Source of the DNA: Toxotes chatareus
Taxonomy: Eukaryota > Chordata > Actinopteri > Toxotidae
Assembly: GCA_016801885.1 (NCBI GenBank)
Contig: CM028898.1
Coordinates: 11,180,177-11,244,176, forward strand
DNA: 64,000 nucleotides
Direction: 5' to 3'
Below, one piece after another: positions 52,017 to 64,000 of the stretch; the first letter of the stretch is position 1; every line of letters begins with the position of its first letter. The translations under genes were made by a program, and so were the position numbers. The notes below the pieces were generated by a model. That model was not told the DNA's origin and did not search any database. It worked only from the letters and a program-made list of their open reading frames with translations.

Positions 52017-55000
52017 TTAAAGGTTGCCAGTGAGGGCTGAGTCCATGAGGTCATCATCTTCGTTCCTCATATACATGGGACTGGGCCGTGACGGACGCTC
52101 TGAACCCAGCATGGACAAAGACGAATCTGAGGCTGAGATGGGTGACCGGGACCAACTGTCTGCTTTTATCGGATGCGAGGACGGCCCCATGGACATCGAT
52201 GACTTCTTTTTCTCTTTGTCCCTGTCCCGTTCTCTGTCTCTGTCCCTCTCCCGTTCCCTCTCTTTCTGCTTCTTCTTCTCCTTCTTGTGTTTCTTGTGCT
52301 TCTCCCCTGAGCTGAGGGGGATGGAGCTCATGTAGTCCGGGGGGGGAAGTGGCCGCATGGCCTGGTCGTCGTCTGAGCTGGGGCTGTTCTGGTGGGACTT
52401 CTCCGCCACCGAGCTGCTGCCCGACTCACTCTCACTGTCGTGGTTGAGCGGTGTGTATCCTGGCGAACGGCTGTGGCTCGGGGAGGAGCGGTCATGCTTG
52501 GGAGTGGAGCCGCTGAAGAGGGGGGACGCTTTGAGGCTCGAAATCTGGGGGCGCATAGAGTCACCAGATCCCTCCCCTGCTTTCTGAAGGGTCACTTTGG
52601 CCTTGATGCTTGGTGAACCACCATCAGGTTTGCTAATGATAATTTTGGCCAGACAGGTTGTGCCTACCCCTCCTGTTTTTGGGTCCATCAGCTTTTTATC
52701 CCCACTGTTTCCCCCAGAAACAGACACTTTTGCTTTTGCCTCTTTGTCAGACTTTTCCCGCTTATAATCCCCACTCTGGGAGGACGAGGCATGCTTAGAG
52801 GGACCCATGTTTGAAGGCCCACTGCTGGGAACATTTCCAGGACCACCACCAGGAGCAGATCCTGAACCAGTTCCCCCTACTGGTGGCCCAACCTCACACC
52901 CATCCTCCCCGACTCCTCCTCCACCTACACTTTTCAGTTTGTCTATGACTGCTGTAAGAGAGGGTTTCTTGTTGCGACTGGGAGACTTCCCTTTAGCATT
53001 GGGGTTATTTGCATTGTTCTGACCAGCCCCCCCACCGCTTCCTCCTCCACTCCCACTACCTCCACCTCCTCCACCACTGCCTCCACTTCCTCCTCCTGAT
53101 CCTCCTCCCCCTCCACTTCCACCTCCTCCACTCCCATACTGAGACTGGGAGCCTCCCGAGAAAGCCATGGAACCAGATGAAGAGGAGGAGCTGGAGGACG
53201 ATGAAGAGGATGTGGAACCAGAGGAGGAACTCCCACCCATTGGCTTCTGGGAACTCATGCCTCCACCAGAAGAAGACTTGGACCCTCCAGAACTGCCACT
53301 GCCTGAGCCCATTGGTGATTTAGCCTTGGAGGAAGGAGGTGTTCCTGGAACCTGGGACTGCTGCATTTTCATTGGGGAGGACAATTTGTCACCAGAGCTA
53401 CTGGAGCGGGAGTGAGAAGGTGAGATGTTTGGCTTTATGTTGGGATTCATAAGAGACCCAGAAGGCTTTCCCCCCTGGGGTTTAATTTTATTACCACTTC
53501 CAATTCCACCTCCACTACCTCCAGGTCCAGACAGCCCATGTTTAGTGATTGGAGAGGATCCTGGTTTGCCAACACCCATTCCTTGGGAGGAGCCTTTAGA
53601 CTGGGATGGTCCACTTCCACCCCCTACTCCAGCACTTCCTGGCTTGGAGCTGCTGCTTTGTGTCATGGAGCCTTCCTTGGACTTAATCTTCCCTGAGGAA
53701 GATGAGTGCGAATGATGGCTTTTACTGCTGCTGGTTCCCCCTGTTCCTCCTGTGCTGCTTGTGGTTGAGCTACTGGAGGTGTATCCACTATGGGATGAAT
53801 TTTTCCCCCCAGTTATAGTCCCTTTTGGGATCTGAATTGTGATTTTGGGAATCGGAGGTGTGGCACCACCAGGAGGTGTTTGCGAACGTCCTGAACTACC
53901 AGGGGACTTGGAGCCTCCTCCACTTATGCTTCCCCCAGAGCCTGAGCCACCACTGGGAGGTGTGTATGGTCGTCCACCAGAGCTGTGAGAGGGCGACTTT
54001 CCATCAGGGTCCATCTTTTTGCGCTTGGGAGGCTTATCTTTAGACTTTCCCTCACTGGATGGGGTCCTGCTCCGTTTGACCTGTTTACCCTCGGTTGAGC
54101 TGCTCCCCATTCCCATCCCAGAACCACTCCCTCCACTACCCCCATTCTCATCCTTTGACCGCATGAGTCCCTGTTGCTGTTTTACTTTGGGTTCTGCACT
54201 TTTAAAGTCACTACAAGTTGCTCCAAGGCCCATCATGAGGGGGCTCTGGGAACCACCGCCATGTGTGTCTCCCAAATCAGGAGCTTGCCCCAGAAGCGGT
54301 TTACCACCACCACTGCTGCCTCCAAAAACTATTCCCATATCAAAAGGGTCCTTCAGAGAGGGCTCTGGGGTGCTCTGCCCATGTGGAGTGGGATTCTGAG
54401 GTGTTCCTGATGGGGTATTTTGCTGGCTGCCACCTCCAAAACCCTTGACCAGGTCCATGTCACCGTCGGCACTTGGAGAGCTGTCATCAAAGTAATTCTG
54501 GGAGAAGCCGTGGCCTGAGGTCAGGAGGTCAGGGTTGAAGTCAGCAGCATCAGGGAAAAAGTTGGTGGAGGAGGAATCGCTGGTGGGAGTAGCAGCAGTT
54601 GCAGTTGCCTCAGCAATCAGATCAGCAGCATCTGTGAAAGGATTCTCATTGCTGTTGGTATTGAAAATGTCTGCCGAGTCAAACACTGCGCTGCCCTGAC
54701 CTGAACTGGAGGAGTCACGAATGGGAGTACCTAGGGGGCCTCCATCCTCCCCACCGCTGCCCATGGGCTGCTGCCCATGGCTGCCACCACTGCCTTTGCC
54801 TGTCTGCTCAGGCAAATCTGACAGGATTTCAGTGATATCAGGTCCGATGCTATCAGAGCTAGACAGGCGAACGATTCGAGGCGGTGCAGTGCCTGGCGGT
54901 TGCTGTGGCTGAGACGGGACATGGGGCTGTGAATAAGGCATGCTAGGGCCAGAGGGCGGTGTTCCACATTGGCTAGGTGCCGGGGTGATGCTATGGGGCG

Positions 55001-58000
55001 TGTCTAGGCCATCACCAGTCAGGTTAACATCAAAGATGGAATTTTGAGAAGCATCAACATCCATAGAAAGGAGCTCACGGTGGAAATCATCCTCATGTGT
55101 GACTGGATGGTGTGGGTGGTGCTGTGGCATGGAAGATGCTTGTTGTGATTTCATGCCTAAACCACCACCCGCAGTAGTTCCAGGCAACACGCCACCCTTT
55201 TCGTTTGTCCGTGGGCGCTTTTTCTTCCCTTTTGTGCTACCTCCAGGGCAGGTTCCACCCATGCCCTCTGTCCGTGGGGATCCAGATGAAGAATTCTGCC
55301 TCTCTAATGGACTAGAACCATACAGTGTAGCAAAATCTTGAGTGGGGTTATCTTTCAACAAGTTCATCAGCATAGGGTGATTCTTGGTGTTGCTGGCAGG
55401 GGACGATGTTGGCGGTGGAGTTTGGTGAGGTGGTGGTGCATTCTGGGAGCTAGGACTAGAACCCACACTTCCAGTTATCTGTAATAGACTCGTCAGTATG
55501 GGATTCTGCTGTACTTTGCTGTAGTCATCTGAATGGCCCTGACCTGGCTGTTGTTGCTGCTGTAACTGTTGCTGGCCAGCCACTCCGCCTTGGGTTAGGC
55601 ACTCTCCTCCTTGGGCTTGCCTCTCTGTTCGGGAAATCCCAAACAGAGAAGTGATCGGACCTGCAAAATTAGGTCCCCCGGGGGGTCCTCCTGTAGGTGT
55701 GTTGCCCCCTGCGAGCCCAGGCAGGCCCATTGGGTTAGTCCCATCACCTGTGTAGGGGGGACTACCAGAGGGCGGCAAGTTATTCTTCACCATGATCTCC
55801 ACTGTCTGTGCAATTAGTGAGAGGGCTGGAGTGTCTGCCTGGATGGTCTCTGCTTTCCTCCGAATGGCCCGCATAGTGACAGGGATGGACATGCATCTAG
55901 GTGAGCAAGGAAACAACTTCCTAAATGACTACTGGAAAACATAATGTCCACATTTGCATATGCATTCAGAAGGAAATAACAATCTCACCTCTGGACCACT
56001 TTGGTGATGAATTCATCCGTGCAGATCAGAGCATCTGACAGTCCTTTATATAGCTTGCAGGATACCTGTCTGGAGTCAATCACCTCCATCACCACTACGG
56101 GCAAGTGGAAAAAGGGGACTCTGATTAGCCACAGACTGTCAATGAAACTGATTTTACATTTACACATGATGATATATAAGCACTTGAGGCAGTATCTACA
56201 CATGATGGATTGCTGGGATTTTGTAAATGTGAGAACTCACCACAAACCAATGATTCATTAACTGGATGCTGGAAAGAGACACTGAAACTCGAGTCGGTCA
56301 GAGGACATACTTCAAATTGCAGCAGGCCTGCACTGTCTGGGGGGCGAAAACAGCAAAGATACTACACTCAGCAAATGTAATTTACTACATCAGACACAAG
56401 GAGAAAAAAAACAGAATACATGTTGATGACTGACCAACTACAATAAATCAGAAGCCAGATACTCACCTTCTTTGATGGAAGTTCGTTTCACACAGCTGCC
56501 TATTAAGGTGTTATAGGCTGCCTGGTGCCGGATGATATCCAGCAGGGGTGGGACTTGTGCTGGGTGGCGGAAGGGGATCTTAGACACAAGCACTCCTTGG
56601 AGAGAACGACCATCTTGCACTGGGGCATCACCATTCAGGAAATAACAGTGCTGCTGATCTGGCAACACCTGTGAAAGAAAAAAGACAGCAATTTTTGTAC
56701 ACTAACAGAGATAATGGTCCAAAATCAGGTGTTTGTGTTTTTGACTCATTGTTTCCCTTTCTCTTTACAAACAACAGACCCTGAAAGCAGCAATGAGCTG
56801 TGCATTTAAACACCATTCATCTATTTGCAGAATTAAGTGAAATGACATCTCACTAAACTTCTATTTTCCAAAATGTGTTTGAAAATAAGACAGCACAGGG
56901 AAGCAGAAATTGTGTCATTCACTGACTGAAAGCAAAGCAAAAGGCAATATAGATCACAATGAAGGAACTGTTTAAAATTCATACAATTGCATAATTAATA
57001 TTGCTCTAACCACAGAACAATCCCATAACCATAAAGTGCTTGTGCTCACAGAATAGAAGTGCATGTTGTGTGAGGATGGTGGTGTGGAGCTGCCCTCCTC
57101 CAGGAGCTGGAGCTGGCTCTGGACAATTAACTGGTAGAGAGGTGAGAGGCTGGGCAAGGTCTCAAATACTGGGATTGCTGGGGAAAAAACACAGAGAGGC
57201 TGAAGTTGAAATGGTCAAAAGATCAGTATCCATTAAGGACATATTTGGAAATTAAGAGTACAGTGTTCATGGAGGTAAACTCACAAGTTGCATTTCCCAT
57301 CCTTTGAATAAAGGACAATGAGAAAGGCATGGGGCGGTTCAACTTGAGGAAAAAACAAGCTGGCAGGTCCACGCAGTTGGAGTTAGTCACAGTGGAGAAG
57401 GAGGGTGTTCTGAAATACATCAAAAATTAAATCATCAACTGTCGCTCTCTGTTCGCAATTAGTTCTGCACTGGGGAATTAAAAATAACCCCCAGATGACT
57501 GCCAAGTTCCCTGAAAAGGGAGCTACACTTTCTTACCCCTTGTTGTCCACAGGGTGGGATCCAGTGATGAGTGGAGCAATTGGCAGCTTGTAGACGGCGG
57601 AGGTTCCCTCGATTGTCACAGAGACACTGACACCCAGAGAGCGTGGCACTGCAAGAAAGCATCCACACAGAGAGATGAGTGACCAACATCACACAAGGAT
57701 AACTACAATCCTTCAGCAAAAACACATGGATAGGGGTGGTGTAGCTTATCTTCGTGAACACTTCTCATCCACGTCCTCCAAGGACTTACCATTGTTGTCT
57801 GTTAAGTTAAGCTGCGTGCCTGTACCCTCTTGAAATATGTCGTAAGGGGAAACATAACACTGAAGAGAAACAAGATGGCCACCACTCCTGGCCGTCAGCA
57901 AGCCCACACTGCCACGAAGGATAGTCTCCACTGTATTTGCATTGGTTGCTAACCTAGAAAACACATTAATCACAAATTATTGCAATACATCAAAAGACAC

Positions 58001-61000
58001 TCAGAGCAGGCGTTTTACTCCTAATTATTAATTAATACAACTAGTTATACGAATGCATATTTTACCAGGTGCACTTATTTTATTACATGTGTTAAATTTA
58101 GTAAATAGTGAACATCCAAAAACCCACCAAGAGAGTTTGTGAACTTACCTAAACATGTGCATCATCTTGGTGAGATCAAGCTCCAAAGACTGCAGAGCTA
58201 TATACATCTTGGTTTTTAGCTTACTGGAGCACAGAAGAGAAGAAAAGAAAGACAATTAGATATAACTACCACAACACAATAAACACATGTGGCATCTGTG
58301 TCTTACAAAATAATGGATTTTAATCTGGTCTTCTGGGATTCACCCCACAAAAGCAAAGGTGAGAAATTGATCAGTGTAACAGTCAATTTATCATTTGTGG
58401 AAAACAGAACAAAAGAAAACAATATTGTTAGGCTGGCTTCAACCAGACATCTTTTGAAGCTACTTACTTGTCCCCTGGGAGCTTGTAAAGGTCGACCAGT
58501 CCTTTCAGATGTTTGGAAAACTCTTCAAAGTTCTTCTCCCTGATGAGAAACAGGAGAAGAGGTGGTTTAGATATGTAAATCTCAGAGGTGCTTGCATTGC
58601 GCCATAAATCACAAATCAGATTTGATACTAAAGTTTCTTATCACATGGGAGTGAACAGTGAAGTGTGCATTTCCTACTCACCTTAGATGCTGGATCAGCT
58701 CAGGACAACTCTGTAGCCAGCAAATCAAGAAAAGAATGATATAATACACTTTTGAGGACAACGTCTTTACTAAAATTACTAAAATGTCCCTAAATGGAAT
58801 TAAAGGAATAAAAGGTAGTTTTTGCTTCGAGAACAATTCAATATATCATTCGTGACAAACAAAAAACAAATTGACTTTTATGTGACTCAGCTTTATGGAG
58901 AAATATGGAAGTTCAGGTAAACTGACCGTAGGGTTTTCTCCCTGATGAGCCACCTTGACGTCAGCTAGCTGGCCACTGCTGTCAAGCTGCACTTCTACAT
59001 AAAACATGTCCGATGTGATGTAGCACTCTGTCCCTGATGGGCTGAGGTGAGAGCCCAGCCTACAAGGACGAGACAAAAAGGAAAAAACGACTGAGACTGA
59101 GAGAAAACGCATTAACGTTCTTTGTGTGTGCTCATCTGTATCACTTTAGTCAATTTAAAAATGGTTAAAGTGTATTGGACAAGTGAATAATTATCCTCGC
59201 TGGCTTAGTCTAATGGATAATTACAAGGAATGCAGTTCAAATAATAACAACCTGCAATGTGGAACAGGTAAACCACTCAGCCATTCAGAGACTGAATTTA
59301 GAAAAAAAATATCAACTACAATCAAAAATCAACTGAACACCCTTCGTCCTCCATGCTCTTCTATGTCCTGTACTTAGGGTTGCCTTCTCACTCAGTCACA
59401 GGTCTGGTTATAGGATGAGAAAACACGAAAGAAAGGGAAAGAACTCACATGTTTTGTCGAGCAATGGATTCTAGACGATCTGTCATGGAGGGCAGAGAAG
59501 AGACTGAAAAAGAAGTCAGAAATTTTAACATCACATAAAGCAACCACCTCATTAAATTGCGGCAGTGTTCCTACTGTCCACAGACACAACGTGCCCACAT
59601 GCAGGACTGCTGAAATTAACATTATTAGTTTAAGATTATTACTTTGCCCTAAAACAGCTTGTCAGTACCCCTGGCATTCTTCATTGAAACTAAAAATGCA
59701 GTTATGTTCCACTATCTCATGATAGAAAGCAACATATTCTAATGAAAAATGCTGCCCTGCTCCCTACTGTGTCTCTGTCCTGTTGGCAGTCTCACCTTTC
59801 AGGGCTCTCTGCAGGGTCTCCAGGCAGGTGAGCACGAGCTGGTGACCTGCGGCATTCATTGCACCGCGTTTCTCCTGGGACACATTGTGAGGAAAAACAG
59901 AGAAATAAGGAAGAAGTTGGGGGAAAAAAGTGCTTTATCAACAAGATTTGATGTTCAGATTTGTTCTTCTCTGGCTTAGTCAGCATGATAGGGCAGACAT
60001 TTAAATGTCACTATTTTAGTTTCACTGGCCCAAGAGGTAAGGTATTTAAGCAAAAACCTGATGGTGCAATTTAGTGATTAATGGCTATAAATGTACATTA
60101 AATAGGTTAGTAATGAGTCTTTCTTGTGGGTACTTTAATGGGATGGACAAGGGATTGTGCCACTCTCTGGCTGGCACTGCTGGGTGATTATGGCTATTAC
60201 ATGTGTGATCATGGCAAAGGTCTTTAAAAGTTGATAGTTTGAATGTTACTGCTCACCTCAAAAGGTACAGAACTTATTCATTAAAATTGTTCCCCCGATA
60301 CAGAGTGGCAAAAACCTTTTTCTTGCAGTTTTGTGATGAAAAAAAATACAAGAAGCCGGCTGCCTTCAGCAGGTTGTTTTTTCTAACCCACTGATGTTTC
60401 CACCTGCCTTGCCTACTGTTTGTTAAATTTCACCCTGTCCGTTCAGGTCTGGCCATAGCATGCCACACTGCCATCCTGCCTGTTTGGCTGTCAAAGCACA
60501 ACCAGAAGGAGTGACATCTAATCACCAGGGCCTTGTGTACTGGTTCCAGACCTTCAGGCAATCATCAATGTTAAACCCTGCCATTATGCTACTTTTAGAA
60601 CTCAAAAAGATTTTTTTTCCCCCCTTAGTCTCACCATGGCCTGACGCACAACTTTGCAGGTCTCCTGCCACGGCCGTGAAGCATTGTGCTTGGCATGAAG
60701 CCTCTCGAGCAGAGCAGCCATGCGACTCTGCTTCTCTGTTTCTGAAAAAGATGCAATGTACAATAGACAACAGCTGAAACAAAAAAATACAATCTGTACA
60801 TCATTTACTACCCTAAAAGTTTACTGTTCCTGAAAGCTTCATTGCTGATTACGCAACTCCAGCACCACATCATGAATACATAATACAATATGATACAACA
60901 GCACCACAAACATCCTCCAAAGAGATCATTAAGTTGAACCAACACCTCTCTAAAACAGTTTCAACAAGACACTAAAAATTACAACAATTATGAGGATAGG

Positions 61001-61913
61001 ACCTGTGGCAGGTCTGTTGTATTAGACTGCATTACATTAAACTAAACTAAACTACATTTTGACTGTGATATCACACCACCACATCACTATCCTCTGAAAA
61101 AAGTTGTGCTACCTTGGCATTTATGCATAACTCAAAGGGTGCCACTTGATCAATCCACAAAATTAACTTTTTTCCCCAAATCCTAAACGTCTTGGGAGAT
61201 GATCTGATTACAAAAATCGATTTGTAAAATCAGAAGATGTTAATGGTCACGTCACATGACATCCACCAAAAAACCTGGAGAATCAGCACCCCATGTCTGC
61301 TCAAAAGGGGGCTTATGTTTTGTTATCACAACCTGTCAGAAAGAGCTAACTTTACCGTTTGTTAGTTTATATCAGGCAGTTGGGCGAGTAGCGCATTTTG
61401 TTCAACACAAGTCAAAGTGAGGCAAACTTGTGTGCGTGGTGTCAGCTTATTCCCTTCACGGATGTCTGTGCAGTACCTAACAGTGTTGGCGTTTTTACAA
61501 AGTTGATGTTAGCGAGTTGCTAACATTAGCTTTTAGCTCACCACAGAGAACTAGCTGCTACTTCGCCAAAAACAATAACTCCGCCTAATGCCACCAACGT
61601 GTGCTTCATGGGCGATTCTTACTGAGTTTTTAAGATACTCACATACATGTAAACAAGCCAAATAAACATGTCAAAAACATACATAAAAGATATCGTTAGT
61701 ATTACATAGTCGGCTAGGTTAGCTATTAGCTACTGTTAGCAAGCCAAAAATCAGAGAGACAAACAAAAACAAAACACTGGTCATATTCTTACCTGTTACC
61801 TCTTCGGTTTTGACCCGTTCTCCATGAGTCTGATTCCCTGCTTGCTGGACCGAGATAGAAAGTTCTCTCGCAGGGCTGCCGCTCTGCATAGAAACACCAG
61901 GCCCAGCCGCCAT
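52017..61913 (-). CDS. med1: Mediator of RNA polymerase II transcription subunit 1, 16 coding exons
   Basis: MED1 joins nuclear receptors and other activators to the Mediator complex in the nucleus. Exons (minus): 61913-61793, 60741-60635, 59874-59796, 59503-59449, 59059-58927, 58710-58682, 58539-58468, 58223-58149, 57953-57790, 57648-57537, 57409-57285, 57177-57050, 56668-56467, 56336-56241, 56094-55989, 55896-52017; total 5484 bases, 1827 residues plus TAA (human 1581). The N-terminal folded MED1 region (about 45-560) follows human closely: LERLHAK, GTECYITSDMFYVEVQLD, RSGGHL, TIEGTSAVYKLPIAPL, DLPACFFLK, CKLYKGLSDALICTD. The last exon (residues 535-1827) encodes the disordered part with both nuclear-receptor boxes, LTSLL (669-673) and LMNLL (711-715), a basic nuclear-localisation region (about 1141-1161, PPKRKK), glycine- and serine-rich tracts, a charged HKKHKKEKKK and RD-repeat stretch, and the end DDDLMDSALTGNL. 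Exon 6 is only 29 bases. Donor after exon 5 is gtcagt. Confidence 0.97.
53030..53245 (-). repeat. med1: Simple-sequence glycine and serine codon tracts inside med1
   Basis: On the minus strand, serine-codon repeats (about 53245-53165, a run of 13 serines) are followed by glycine-rich GGA/GGT repeats (about 53150-53035) with serine interruptions. They are in frame within the large last exon. Human MED1 has serine runs here but, from memory, not such a glycine-rich block. Confidence 0.8.
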
Positions 61914-62060
61914 TGTCCCCCACTTCGTTTCCCCCGCCTCACCATCCGGGCTTCCGTACTGTCTCTGAGGTCAGGTGACAAACGCGCTTTCTCCTAAGAT
62001 ATTTGTTTTCAATGTACACTTTAGTTCATTTTGCATACAGCTGCGCTGACTCTGTCTTTA
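61914..62060 (-). promoter_or_regulatory. med1: med1 5' UTR and proximal promoter
   Basis: Upstream of the med1 ATG (minus strand) there is a short GC-richer block: a gaggcggggg GC-box-like word at about 61935-61943 and cggatggtgag nearby, then AT-rich DNA. No TATA box is evident. This suits a housekeeping gene, but the start site is not determinable. Confidence 0.4.
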
Positions 62061-62560
62061 GTTTCAGAATATTTTATTCTGTATATTTATTTACTTATGT
62101 CACCTATTTAGACTAAAAGGGTTGACGGGCTTTGATTTGTCAGTTTTGCTTCTTTGAAGTATTTCTGATTATTTATCAACAAAATTTAAAGGGAAATGTT
62201 TCTTTTTAATGACATGACTGCTTTTATTCCTAAAACCTAAACCCAAATATACTGGCCGCACTGCTTAAAATGAAAGTCAATGATCTGTTTAAGACTGCAG
62301 ATGGCGTACGATCGCCGCAAGTAAATGATTCATGGTTTACCATGAGCAACTAAACGGCAACATCCAGAGGAAGGTTGAAATAATCATCTTAATCGTCCTT
62401 AAAACCAGAACAATGCAGCATCTTAATGTGTTGATTCTTTATCTAACAATGTATACTTCTCATACCCTCTTGTATAAAGCAGTCACGTGAAGCAATATGT
62501 AATTAAGCAATAAAGACATTTTAAACAATAAAAGCAGCTATGGACCCGCACAAGCTACCA

Positions 62561-62599
62561 CACGCGCGCGCGCATGCGCGCGCACATACATACACACAC
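62561..62599. repeat. Alternating CG/CA tract, Z-DNA-prone
   Basis: cacgcgcgcgcgcatgcgcg continuing cgcacatacatacacacac: about 39 bases of alternating pyrimidine and purine, 650 bases upstream of the med1 start codon. Confidence 0.9.
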
Positions 62600-62760
62600 C
62601 TGAGCCTATTGTACAGCTGAGCCTGTGGCAATGAGTGCTCTCTGGGGAGGATTTTCCCACCAACCATTATGACCTGCCGGAGAGAGGGAGCGGGAGTGTG
62701 TGCATGAATACATGTGCATTTGTGCATATGCAAAAATATATTTGTGAACATGGGTGTAAA

Positions 62761-62762
<2 letters not shown>

Positions 62763-62796
<34 letters not shown>
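62763..62796. repeat. (CA)n microsatellite
   Basis: 34 bases of CA dinucleotide upstream of med1. Confidence 0.97.
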
Positions 62797-62801
<5 letters not shown>

Positions 62802-64000
62802 AGGAGATAGCTTTAGACAGCAGTGGAGATGGAGAGGGACCAGATTGGCATCGTCTGAGACAGTAGGCAGACCCACAGATAGACATGAGAAAAGAGGGGA
62901 GGTGCCGCTATGTAATTGATGTGCCCACCAGGAGCTTTAGCTGGCTGCCTGGCATGGAAGAGGAGGTGGGCACCGCTGCCAAGACAGCAGTAGGAGAAAG
63001 GAAAGGGAGGCACGGGCCTTGGGGAGCACAGTAGCAGGCTGAAACCCTGCCCATCAATCAGAGGCTAGTTCACCTTGCCATGCCAAGTGGGACCCCCCTC
63101 TGTGCCGAGGGAAGGGGTGGCACAGGGAGTGAGTCTGGCACAGTTGCTAAACCTTCCCTAATCCTCCTGGTGGGTGTATCAGTGCCACGTCCGAATGGCA
63201 GTGGAGTGGGCAGAGCCAGACATGAGGAGAAGAAAAGAAAGTTCAGCCCCTGTGTGCAGAACGAGGCATCACTTTATATTGATAACGTGATGTAGAAATC
63301 TTAATATTGTTTCATCTTATACTGTATGAATTCAGTTGGAGTGTGTGTAAAGCATTAAATTCAAAATTGATTTTCATTTGCATTCCAGTTCTTCCTATCT
63401 TCCTTACATATATTTTTGCAGTAAAAATAATACAGTAATTTGAGCATATACATGGATCTGCATAGTTATAGACACATACATTCAACACCTCCATATAAAA
63501 ACTGTGTCTTGCATTGCGTGTATACTGTACATACACATTTATGTACATAGATACATGCATAAGACAAACAAAACTAATCTTATTCTTTTTTCCAACCTTC
63601 TCTGTTTTCACTATGTTATGGGGCTGAGGGAAATGACTGCGTAACATCTCCATAAACACATGTGTTTGATTTCCTCTGCATGTTTCCAGTTTTAACACAA
63701 GAGATGGAGATGTGTGAACAGCTTGGCAACCTTATTGAGAGCTTTGAAGTTGACTAACCTCCTTTTTTCACCATCTCTCTAGGTGAATTCACATTTTACC
63801 TGCTGCGAGTACAGATAGCCTATTTGACGCATACATGCTTCCTTCACAATTTGTGACTGCAAGACAAATTAACCAGGCAACGCAAACAACAGATTCGCTA
63901 TATGGTTTGGTTATTGGTTTACAATCAATTTTATTAAGCCAACTTTTGCACAAATATGCCAAACAAAAGAAATCAGACAAACGTTTTGCTTTCCACCTAT

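Larger units (their letters stand above)
62000..64000. other. Region upstream of med1; no gene recognised
   Basis: No coding exon is supported. In human, CDK12 starts here on the opposite strand with a large serine/arginine-rich first exon; nothing like it is visible in these 2 kb. The block at about 62640-63260 is more GC-rich but has no convincing frame. Contains alternating CG/CA (62561-62599) and a (CA)n run (62763-62796). Confidence 0.6.

Noticed and set aside
53167..53415. 82-codon acidic plus-strand frame inside med1
   Set aside because: A mirror of the glycine/serine codon repeats of med1 read on the other strand; MED1 is unambiguous on the minus strand.

Overview
This is vertebrate nuclear DNA, very probably from a ray-finned (teleost) fish. 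Genes are widely spaced, coding exons are short with GT-AG introns, most sequence is AT-rich non-coding DNA with long microsatellites, and the coding parts match the vertebrate proteins RPL19, STAC2 and MED1. Several degenerate interspersed repeats look like families common in spiny-rayed fishes, but that family assignment is from memory. The window is accessory-poor chromosomal DNA. I see no bacterial operon, CRISPR array, phage or other self-contained novel system.

Layout. Positions 1-3406 (minus) hold the 5' part of a gene I cannot name: a short first exon and two further exons running off the left edge. It stands head-to-head with rpl19 (plus, 4147-6070, six exons, 197 aa) across about 740 bp of shared upstream DNA. 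Positions 6122-18700 hold no recognisable gene, only repeats and hairpins. stac2 (minus, 18701-38452) was rebuilt as 11 coding exons giving an exact 416-codon frame plus stop. Positions 39060-51380 hold no intact gene but carry a broken LINE reverse-transcriptase fragment, a 23-bp-arm palindrome, interspersed repeats and an exact 229-bp tandem duplication. med1 (minus, 52017-61913) was rebuilt as 16 coding exons giving 1827 codons plus stop, ending in one very large exon for the disordered C-terminal region. Positions 62000-64000 appear gene-free.

The genes do not form a functional operon. They are a conserved syntenic block: the order and orientation rpl19(+), stac2(-), med1(-) matches human 17q12. 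FBXL20, which lies between STAC2 and MED1 in human, is not seen here, and the CDK12 first exon expected head-to-head with MED1 is not seen within 2 kb. rpl19 encodes a large-subunit ribosomal protein, stac2 an SH3/C1 adaptor of voltage-gated calcium channels, and med1 the nuclear-receptor-binding subunit of Mediator.
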